In this document: positions 22,370 through 30,660 of the stretch, piece after piece
Position numbering within the stretch: position 1 is the first letter of the stretch
Layout of the letters: every line of letters begins with the position of its first letter
Assembly (NCBI GenBank): GCA_964017235.1
Contig: OZ024928.1
Location: forward strand, 5,084,001 to 5,148,000
From: Sabellastarte sp. h YS-2021
Taxonomy: Eukaryota; Annelida; Polychaeta; Sabellida; Sabellidae
Direction of reading: 5' to 3'
Length of the DNA: 64,000 nt
The notes under the pieces: generated by a model
What the model saw: only the letters and a program-made list of their open reading frames with translations
Told to the model about the DNA's origin: nothing
Databases searched by the model: none
Translations under genes and position numbers: made by a program

Positions 22370-24171
22370 TTAGAGCATACGGTTGAGAAAAAATCTGGCT
22401 GGCCTGACACATTTCGTAATGTACAACAATCGACCTAATAGTGATTGTAATTCATTTTTGGAAACCATTCTCTTATCCGACCATGCCTGACACATTTGAC
22501 ATATGTCTTGTAACTTATCATCTGGGATTGATATAGTTCTATTAACAGTATCAAACATTATACCTAAGCATATGACCTTTGTACTGGGAGGACATAGTTT
22601 CTTAATACTAATGTCCAATCCAAGATCCTGGAGGAGGTCCAACAAAAATTGATAAGACTGACCTATATTTGAGGGTAATCCACAGTATATGAGGTCATCA
22701 ATGTAGCTTATGAGGGCATTATGACCATTTTTTGTCATAATGTATCTTACTGCATCACTTATCTTACTAAAAAAATGCACCCAAGCGATATCCAAATGGG
22801 AGCGAAAGATCCAGATCCAGATCCAGTTTGCCCCTATGCTGCAAGCCCAGGAGGTCAATGTCCCCTGGATCTATCCGGATATGCTCGGCTGATATCGACC
22901 TTAAAAATTGCAGCCACAGGACCTAATTCATTCAATGTTCGTATAATGAAATCTATGGATGGATAATGCATCTGAAAATTAGTGCCGAGATATTTGTCCT
23001 TGAGTACTCCATCATTAATAGAATAACCTTTAGGAAAACTCAGATCCATAATAGTCCTTCTAGAGTCTGAATCCGACTTTGCCCTAGTCATAAAGGGTGA
23101 GATATGGATGTCAAAAGGTTTGACATCTAAAGGACCTAGCATTGCCTGAAATCCAACTTCTTCTTGAATATATTTATCTACATGATCCGGATATAACCTA
23201 GCAGAAGCATGGTTTACCAATGTGCTCTGAAGGTCTCTGGATCTATCAAAATCCAGAGGAAAGCCGAATTCAATCAGATCCGGAAGCTGTTGATCAAAAT
23301 AGTCCACTAAATGGCGCCTCCAACTGTTAACATTTAAATTAGTGCTAACTGGTATCCTAAGACCCAAAAAATTGGGAAGTCCTGACTGTCTAATAAGTTT
23401 ATGAGCAGTTAAAATATCTGGGGTACAATCCCAGTGTCTTATGGGACCTCTGTAAACATGTATGGGGGCCAGGGGAACGCAGCCAAACTTGGTTCCAATT
23501 TGTTCTTTGCATTTATGATATTCCGGAACCGATATAGGATCCAGTGTCAAATCCGGATCCGGTTGTGCAACCTCTCGTGGTGAAGTTAAACACGTTTGTA
23601 CCTGTGTATGGTAAACCTGACTGTGAACCCTATGAGGTTCACTCTCATCTGGAGTGCTGGCTGAACCATCTTCTATGTTATTCAGTAGTTGGAACCTATT
23701 ACTTGTAACTATAGAGTAACAGTCACTTACTGGTATGGTACTATCCAGTGGTTGTGTATGTGCAGAGTTCGAACCCCTGTCGCTACTTACTGCCTTGGTA
23801 TCCTTCTCAGTATGAATCTGACCACCTTTTCTGTGCCTTTGTTTACTGGTGTTAACAATATTTCGCTTGACCTTATAAGTATTGAAACCAGTATTGACCA
23901 TCAGCTGTTTGAGTGCATTTGGGTCACTGTGTTGGGGTGTGTTGTGACCAATCAAGTGGCCCCTGTGGCCTTTATGGGCATTGTGATGTTTGGAAAGTAA
24001 AGCTTGGGCGTAAGTTCTGTGGTCTCTGACTTTAAAAATTGCCATGGCAGATTCAAACTTTCGCCTTATTTCGTCTTTGGACCAACCTGAAAGTGACCAC
24101 AGATCTTTGTGGGACTGTTGAGAATTAACTATAGTCCTAGCCTTATGGACATGACTCGAACCCGGGGTCAT
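22370..24171 (-). pseudogene. Reverse transcriptase, element 2 (-1 frame relative to gag)
   Basis: The frame open from 24185 in the -1 register (first ATG 24171) carries the linker, then SPFMTRAKSDS, RTIMDLSFP and AAIFKVDISRAY, the first catalytic Asp. Just after SRAY (near 22880) a small deletion shifts the frame. The following stretch (IRIDPGDIDLLGLQH, LPFGYRLGAF) lies in another frame and includes a triplicated GGATCT. A second shift at a T7 run (near 22766) restores the frame with SKISDAVRYIM and SYIDDLIY, the YxDD box near 22690. It continues to VICLGIMFD and LQSLLGRLLYITKCV. Apart from the two breaks the motifs are complete, so the copy was recently functional. Confidence 0.85.
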
Positions 24172-24192
24172 GCCCAGGTTTACTCGTTTTTT
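24150..24192 (-). promoter_or_regulatory. -1 ribosomal frameshift signal between gag and RT
   Basis: In the gag frame the last codons are GCA AAA AAC GAG TAA, giving the canonical slippery heptamer A AAA AAC (24192-24186). After 7 nt (GAGTAAA) comes CCTGGG (24178-24173), loop CATGAC (24172-24167), CCCGGG (24166-24161), TTCGA, and then GTCATG (24155-24150). CCTGGG pairs with CCCGGG (one U-G), and CATGAC pairs perfectly with GTCATG, so an H-type pseudoknot can form. In the -1 frame translation continues without a stop into the RT ORF (VNLGMTPGSS...). Spacing and layout match known retroviral-type frameshift signals. Function is inferred from sequence only. Confidence 0.8.
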
Positions 24193-25358
24193 GCACTCTT
24201 ACGACATTCAGTTTGTGGATGAGGGAATGACTTACCTTCCTTAGCCCAACACGCCATACAAACATGCTTATACAGAACCCCTTTTGTTTCATGAGTCTGC
24301 TTGTGAGTACAACTACCTTTATTATAAAAGACACATGCGGTGACCTTGCCAGCAAAGGACTTGTCTTGACCTTTTTGAGCAATATTTTGAGCATTACCAT
24401 GTCTTTGGGCATGGGCCCTGCGAACTCTATCTATTTTTTCAGTTTCTGACCAACTTTTGATCTCGCCTTGCTCCATACGGCACAATAACACCGCATGGCT
24501 GACCTTTGCCGAAGCCCAGGAGAAGTCAGTGGCATCATCTAACAAATCAATGACATAATCTACCATATGCTCTTTAATAGCTATATCTGACTCCTCCCTG
24601 ATTGTACGGCAGAAGCCAGCCATCCACTGGGTTGGGGAGAGCTGATTATAGGTGACCCTATCCTTATTTTGACCTGACAATACAAATTCATGTGGCCATC
24701 TGACTTTATGGTTGACAAAAACATCCACAGCCCCACCCCTTTGAGACTTCAATTTAGTCATACCTGGTTTGACGTTATCTGCCAAATGTCTGAGCCTAGT
24801 TTGGACCTCTTCTTGTATCCCAGCCTCCTCCCTCAACCAACTGGGTGGGGGAATATAACGAGGGACGGGAGCCGAAGAGGGAGCCGCCCCAACCTCCTGG
24901 GAAGACTGTACGCCGTTGACCCTAGGTTTACTTTTTGACTTCTTAATTTTTGAAGCATCATTTGTCTTTTTCACCGGCTTTTTTATGGAATTTTCCGTAC
25001 TATCTAATCTGGCCCCTAGGGCACTGAGCTGGGACAAAATCTGACTATTAATATATTATTGGTCTGTGAGAGCAACATTCGAACCCGAGGCTTGTGTAGC
25101 CTGACCTTGCCTAGCTTTTTGAACACCATGGCCAGAAATCACAGGACTAGAGGACAAATTTTGATCAGAATGTTCAACCAATGCAGATATGTCAATATCG
25201 GATCCGGAGTCAGATAAATCAGTAACCACTTGCCTGGACTGTGAAGAGTCAGCTCCCTCTCCCGACGCCATCAAGAAGTCCACATCTGACACCAACTGGA
25301 GTTGAATAGGAATACGACACTCTCCTCTGTTCCTCAAATTGTATCTAGCATCATTCAT
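24180..25358 (-). pseudogene. Gag, element 2 (one in-frame stop)
   Basis: Starts MNDARYNLRNRGECRIP at 25358. An acidic/serine-rich N-terminus is interrupted by a single in-frame TAA at 25058-25056 (context CAA TAA TAT), after which the same frame stays open to 24180. The rest has a K/S-rich linker, KLKSQRGG with an interrupted G-run, VRWPHEFVL, the core VDYVIDLLDDATDFSWASA, HAVLLCRME, and a Cys/His finger region CVFYNKGSCTHKQTHE then HVCMACWAKEG. It ends RKSAKNE at TAA. It probably packages element RNA. The start is chosen because a pyrimidine-rich 3' splice site lies about 25 nt upstream and no conserved residues precede the ATG. Confidence 0.85.
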
Positions 25359-25380
25359 GTTGACATATAAAATACTAAAA

Positions 25381-25400
25381 CTCTTAAAAGAAAAAACAAA
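25381..25400 (-). promoter_or_regulatory. Candidate 3' splice site before gag, element 2
   Basis: On the minus strand tttgttttttcttttaag, followed by ag, lies about 25 nt upstream of the gag ATG. A potential donor, AGAAGGTGACC, lies at the end of the A1 repeat. Together they would remove a leader intron of roughly 75 nt; this is untested. Confidence 0.4.
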
Positions 25401-25418
25401 TATCACAGCAAGATAGAA

Positions 25419-25612
25419 GGGAACAAAATTTTATGTGTTCACAGGTCACCTTCTAAATTCAAAGTGACCAATTGACCAGCTATTGGGAAGGTCACGCTTC
25501 ACTGACCAATCACAGAGGTGGTAACAATACACATGGGAACAAGAACCTACAATAAAAATCAGCATTAAGGTGGGACCAGGACTGAGCCCCGAGACACCCC
25601 AATGTCTCCTAG
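25419..25612 (-). repeat. A1 terminal repeat of element 2
   Basis: 5' end of the element on the minus strand, starting CTAGGAGACATTGGGG and matching A2. As the 5'-most transcribed sequence it should contain the promoter. No TATA box is obvious. It holds several TGACC/GGTCA motifs. Confidence 0.9.
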
Positions 25613-25614
25613 CA

Positions 25615-26664
25615 AAACGTATCTGTTTGCAAAACCATATCTATCTCAGACACCCTGTCACCCGTGTCTGACTCTGATGACTCTGACCCCTCATGACCTG
25701 GAGGGGTAAATGACCTTACACTTATTCTATATGACTATGTATAGTTGCATCTTAGAATCTGTCTAATCATGTAGATTACATAAAAGTTCTGATGAGATTA
25801 GATTAGCTATTATAAATACACAAGTAAAAGTTAGATTTATGTTTATGAATACATAAATTTATTGATAAAATGCAAATGAGACCAATTCTGTTCTCAGAAA
25901 ATAAATGACTTGGCAATCGAAAGTTGACATAAGATATTATGTTGTTTTCATTGGGAAAGCACAGTATGTTTTTTGTGACTATAGTCAGGGTATATGACAA
26001 TATTGAGAAAATCAAAAAGAGACAGTAAACAAATCATCCAGGGGGTATAATTTCCTAAAAAAATGTGTTTTTACGTAATCCAGTTTTGGCAATTGATTGA
26101 TTATTGTAAGGACTTTAAAGCCTCATAACATTTTCTCTTTCTTCTTACACAAATCGATGAGATAATGTGATATTGCCATTTTGCATTATTATGATTTTTT
26201 TTATTATTATTGTTGCGAGAAAAATATATATTTGTACAGGAACGTCAGCCAGTGATACAGTATTTGTTAAGGAAAGTATTCCTTTTTATATAGAGAGCTG
26301 ATTTAACTATCCATTAGTCAATGTCTTTTTACTGCAAAAGTTTTGGTAACCAAAATATAGTCCCAAGATATTATACCGTCAGCCTTTTGATCAGTTAGCT
26401 TTTTATGTCTTTTTCATTTTATTGGAGATTCTGTTCATTTCATATTTTTTTCTGTAATGTAATAACGTAACATTAACTTTTGCCTAAAAAGGAGAGTAGC
26501 TAGGTCATTTTATTAACAATATATATTAAAATTAACTAAAAGCAAGAATTTCCATTGTAAAAAAGGAAGATAATTTGAAGGAAGAAGACTTGACCTCTTC
26601 AAAATTTTGTTTTGTGATAACCAAAATAAAAATTCCCCACAAAATAAAAACGTCAGGTATTTTA
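25615..26664. other. Non-coding DNA between elements 2 and 3
   Basis: AT-rich, with no credible ORF. It contains a short Asp/Ser-type pattern near 25650-25690 that reads as low complexity only. Confidence 0.4.
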
Positions 26665-27153
26665 TACCCAGTCCCCCCACCCCAGGAAGTCAAACCAAGA
26701 GCTGCGGAGCATAATTTTATTATATATAAAATACATTAACATGATTAATAATACTTTAACATGATTAAATAAAACTACTATCATTGAAAAGGTCCAATAC
26801 ACAGGCTAGAAATATGAATCCAATAAATACATGACTTTTCACTTTACAAAATTAGTAATAGTGGTGATAACTAACTTTACACTAATAATTACCACAAAGG
26901 TCGAATGACCTTGACCCTTGATGTTAAAATGATTAGAGATTATGCAACAAGGATGACTAACAGTTGTTATCATGAGTTTATCATGTATGAAATGTAGTGT
27001 GTTTTTACAAGCTTGAGTGCAAGGTCATCTAAAGGTGAAACCCAGTATAAACAGGTCGAATGATGTAAGAAAGTGTTAAGCACACCTTGAAACAGGCAAA
27101 GGGAGGAGAGTAAAGTTACCTTGACCCAGCATGAACTTTAAAGTCGTTATATG
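26665..27153 (-). repeat. 3' terminal region, element 3
   Basis: AT-rich region 3' of the recombinase with GGTCA/TGACC motifs (for example AAGGTCGAATGACCTTGACC near 26897). It ends in a G-run and ACTG on the minus strand. It corresponds in position to the B repeat of element 2 but differs in sequence. Confidence 0.45.
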
Positions 27154-28190
27154 CTACATACATGTGTATATATACAAGCCCTCAAACCCAAACACCGTAG
27201 ATGTAGGACATCTATCCTCAGGCAAATATAGCAGCAATGGACTTAGCCATATCTTCACCCATTTTTGACCTTTTTGAATATACAACCAAACGCAGTCTGA
27301 CACCCATGTACCTTGTTGTTTTATATGCTGCAATGGTATGTGTGCATTGTAGGCCAATGTGGCCCCGGATCTTCTAAAACTATGAAAGGTGAAATGTCCT
27401 GCTGGGAAACCCAGTTTTGTGTTTAATATAGACAAGCATTTTCTAATTCTAGAATCTGTAAGTACTCTCCATTTGGTACCAACAGGAAATTGAAAAAGTG
27501 GTTCACTAGGCCCTGGGGAATATAATTTCATGGCAGCCCTGCACGCTTTGTAAGGGTAGAGGTTCGAACCCCGAATCCTTGGTAAGGAAATTATATCAAC
27601 CTTGTCTCTGAATTGGTTAGTCTTGGACCACTTAAGGATAACTTTCATGAGGTCTTTGGTGAAAACAATATCCCCAGCCGTTAGATGTCTTGAAGAATTA
27701 AATGAATGTAAAGAATGTGGAGCAATATTGGAAAGTCTAAGAAAGCCAAAAAAGGCTAAAAGAAAAACTGCTTTGAAAATTCTTCCCATATACATTACAT
27801 CACACAATTGGATGAGTTTGTTGAGGGTTTCAACATTAATGATATTTCTCTTGGGAAGGACAATAGGTCTGGTAAGCTTGAGAGATTTAAGAAAATATTT
27901 AACATTTTTATGAGACCAGACTGAATGGTCCAAGCCATTCATGGTAAAGTGAGCTTTGGCTGCAGAAATGTAGTTACCTATCATATTCATCGTTACCCCA
28001 TTTCTGGTCAAATACTCCAGAAATGACAGAACATGCTCTACTGATATGTCATTTAAAAACAAATGCAAGATCACACAGAATGCAACAAATGGCCTAAACA
28101 ACATTCTGTAACATGACATAGTCTTTGGCCTGAAAGCCGTTTGAAGACGCTCCCTTGCACTTGAGGCAAGATCCATAAGATTCTTGTCAC
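27154..28190 (-). CDS. Tyrosine recombinase, element 3
   Basis: The 340-codon frame starts at ATG 28176 and is open back to the splice acceptor at 28191. Visible motifs are LQTAFRPKTMSCYRMLFR in the N-terminal core-binding part, FGFLRLSNIAPH (first Arg), VILKWSKTNQ (Lys), FTFHSFRRSGATLAY (His-x-x-Arg) and GTWVSDCVWLYI (Tyr nucleophile). There are no stops or frame breaks. The last 40 or so codons diverge from the other copies (after YIQKGQKW), so a late frame change may have replaced the original end. It would act on circular element DNA during integration. With element 1 it is one of two recombinases here that look catalytically complete. Confidence 0.87.
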
Positions 28191-28231
28191 CTGCAAAACA
28201 AAGTGCAGAGTATCAGTTTTTATCAAAGAAT
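28191..28231 (-). promoter_or_regulatory. Candidate 3' splice site before the recombinase ORF, element 3
   Basis: After the RNase H stop at 28232, the minus strand runs 41 nt ending gcactttgttttgcag at 28191, immediately followed by the open recombinase frame. Third instance of the same arrangement. Confidence 0.55.
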
Positions 28232-29190
28232 TTATATTTCATAATTTACATGCATGATATTTTCATCTAATTGTAACCAGAGGGGTCCACACACAAGATG
28301 ATTCAATTTTTGGATGTCTAAATAACTTCCTGTCCACCTGGACAGCAGGTCATTATCTTTTCCCATAATATGGACATGAGTGAGGTCAATATCGTGCAAT
28401 GCTGCTACCTGCCAGACATTGTGTGCGCACGCACCAAGGAACGCATCTCTTGTCTTATGCGTTAGGACGTTCACGACAGCTTGATTGTCACATTTAATCA
28501 ACATGCTTTTGCCAGCCCAGTGGGCTGCAAACGCACACAAAGCGATCAGAATATTGATCATTTCTAGGTGGACTATAGTCCACTGCATATGGCCACGGGT
28601 TATGGGAATATGATACACATAGTTGTTCCAAACACTTCCCAAGCCATCCAAACAGGCATCCAATTCAGCAGAGTAATCACTGCGTTTGTGCGCGTACATG
28701 GACATCCCATTGAAACACAATGAAAACTTATCAAACCATCTGAGGTCGCGTCTAAATCTCTGTGTAAGGGTAATGACGCGTTTGTCATAGTTGCGATGCA
28801 AGACGTCCAACATGCGGTTGAGAAATACACGGGCAGGACGAACGCACTTGTGAATGTATAGTAACTGTCCCAACAAGGATTGGAGTTCATGTTTGGTGCG
28901 GTTGACCTTGGTTTTCCATTCTTTGACGGTCTGTACAATTTGCGTCAACTTCTCTTCTGGTATAGAGATTGTACCTGTTATGGTATTAACCAGAACGCCT
29001 AAACACACTGGTTCCGTGGTGGGGGGTATGAGTTTCTTTTTGCTAATGGTAAGACCTAAGCATTCTAAGAGAGCGTAAAGACACTCAAACGACCTTTCTG
29101 CTACGTCCGGCACGCCAACAAAATCATCAATATAGTTTATGACGCAAAACTGATGCAAATGCATCATGTAGCGTACGAATGGCTCTACGA
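28232..29190 (-). CDS. RT C-terminal half and RNase H, element 3
   Basis: The minus-strand frame begins inside reverse transcriptase, just before INYIDDFVG (YxDD, near 29125), and continues with PVCLGVLVN and LQSLLGQLLYIHKCV. The RNase H positions are ELDACLDGLGS, VHLEMINILIAL, IKCDNQAVV and GKDNDLLSRW. It ends HVNYEI and TAA. The N-terminal RT (fingers, first catalytic Asp) is gone with the internal deletion, so polymerase activity is lost. The first 30 or so codons upstream of the deletion joint are Gag sequence in a different frame. Confidence 0.83.
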
Positions 29191-29490
29191 ATACGGTCCA
29201 TACGATGAGTGTCATGCCATGTCACTGTGCCCCTCTCCATCTCACAGAGGAGCACGGCGTGGGCAGCCTTTGCACTACCCCATGCAAAATCGGATGCATC
29301 CTCCATTAGCTCGTTCAGATATGACAACATGCATTCTCTTACTTTTTCATCCGGTTCATCGAGTATGTTTCTAGAGAAACCCTGAACAAATTGTACCAAA
29401 GTTAACTGGTCGTAGGTAACTCTTTGCTTTGTCGTGCCTGCAAGAATGGAGTCTTGTGGCCAAGCCACCTGTTTTGCTACAATCGTATCA
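29127..29490 (-). pseudogene. Gag core fragment, element 3
   Basis: This frame reads VAWPQDSILAG, VTYDQLTLVQFVQGF, the core MLSYLNELMEDASDFAWGSA, HAVLLCEME and DRIRRAIR, then runs out of register into RT sequence. It aligns with the Gag core of elements 1 and 2. The finger region, linker and RT N-terminus are absent. The deletion joint lies near 29170-29190, where ATTCGTA occurs twice, 14 bp apart on the minus strand. Confidence 0.78.
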
Positions 29491-30181
29491 ACGCCCCCCC
29501 CCCACGTTTCGATTTTATTTTTCCAGTATCATTACCTTCAAGCCGAGAGGTTTTTTGTATTTCATGGAGGCATTCGTCTACTTTCTTCTGCACGTCACGT
29601 GACGACCTTAAAACTGACAAACATGGTAACTCATTTTCTTCTGGAGAAGAATCACTCTCAATATGTTCAATTACTGATTTTTTCTTTAATTTTTTTACCA
29701 CTAGACTGTGACACAAATGTATTTAACTTTTGACTGTTCTTTGCCTTGGCTGTGTGTTCCCCTTGATCCATCCTGTGCTCGACCTTGTCAAGTCTGTCAT
29801 TGACATGCTGCAATTGCTGAAGAATCAGATGTTGCACGTTCTCTGCAGCATCCTGTGCCCCTGTGACTTCCATGTCCGACTCACTCTGTTGTGATGAACT
29901 GGCAGTGGACGTGTGTTTGCCTTTCACGTGCTTTTGGATACCAGCCACGGGCTTCTTCTGACATTTTTGCGTAAGTTTACTAAGCTTCATATCTTGAGTA
30001 TCAGTGTCACTAGTGCTCTCTGTATCAGAGGAAAAAACGTCCTTGGGAAAGTCCCTGGGTTGTGAAGACTGTTTGTCATATTTTAAACTATTTTTACATT
30101 TCTTTCCAGTTGGTGCCTCATGTTTCAATTTGCACTGCATGCAAAAGTTTTTATTTTTACTTTTTGTTATTGTCACAAGCT
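29477..30181 (-). pseudogene. Gag N-terminal region, element 3 (frameshifted)
   Basis: The Gag N-terminus includes NFCMQCKLKHEAPTGKKC, the CxxC-H-C motif shared with element 1, an S/T-rich linker, a helix LQQLQHVNDRLDKVEHRMD, and KIKSKRGGG. The expected initiator ATG appears as ATA (30170-30168) in a context otherwise like element 1, with a 3' splice site (gtgatttcag) ending at 30182. One frame change occurs near 29700, and a second at a C10 run (29494-29503), after which the Gag core continues in another frame. Confidence 0.72.
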
Positions 30182-30660
30182 CTGAAATCACACAAGAACC
30201 CAAAACGCTGGGTATCTCTACCTTGACAAACTGACATTTGTTGCGAAAAATGCACAAATATGACAAATATATAGGTTAGACAGTCCCTTTGTACGCTTAT
30301 CAGAACAAGCATGAGGTTGTCAAAGTAGACTAATAAAGCTCTCTTTCATCATGGTGTACGCTCAGTTCACAAGAATGCAGTCAATGTTAAAAGCGTATAA
30401 AATAAAAGGTTCATTCACTAAAAACATTAAAATATAAATCAAGTTTATCATGTTCAACTTCAAAGAAATTTTCAAACTGATTTCATGGGTTCAATAATGC
30501 CACAGAGGCTTGCATGACCAATCAACACCATAGCAACCAAGAGGTCACATGCAATAAGGAAATCTTACATAAACTCCAACTTAAACATCAGTCACACTGC
30601 CCCGAATCAACACCCCGGGATGGAGGACTGATAAACGTGAAGCCTACACACCACTAATGA

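Larger units (their letters stand above)
18344..25614 (-). mobile_element. Tyrosine-recombinase retrotransposon 2, complete split direct repeats
   Basis: A 7.27-kb element on the minus strand, in order A1 (25612-25419), gag, RT/RNase H, recombinase, B1 (20779-20201), A2 (20200-20007), a 1.08-kb spacer, B2 (18922-18344). A1/A2 are about 194 bp and B1/B2 are 579 bp, nearly identical within each pair, so insertion is fairly recent. Split direct repeats with an adjoining B1-A2 are the hallmark of Ngaro/PAT-type elements. The dinucleotide CA is present at both outer ends and once at the B1/A2 junction, consistent with integration of a circle by crossover within CA and no target-site duplication. 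Coding regions carry an in-frame gag stop, at least two RT frame breaks and one recombinase frame break, so this copy is probably inactive as sequenced. Confidence 0.9.
26665..30300 (-). mobile_element. Tyrosine-recombinase retrotransposon 3 (internally deleted)
   Basis: A minus-strand relative of elements 1 and 2, carrying the Gag N-terminus, part of the Gag core, the RT C-terminal half, RNase H and recombinase. The 3' end is placed near 26665, where the minus strand reads TGGGGTGGGGGGACTGGG, matching the G-rich/ACTG ends of the other copies; the 5' end is approximate. I found no A or B repeat pairs. A deletion joins the Gag core directly to the RT just before the YxDD box. The RNase H and recombinase are open and have all catalytic residues, so the copy is non-autonomous but could still supply recombinase. 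Confidence 0.8.
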
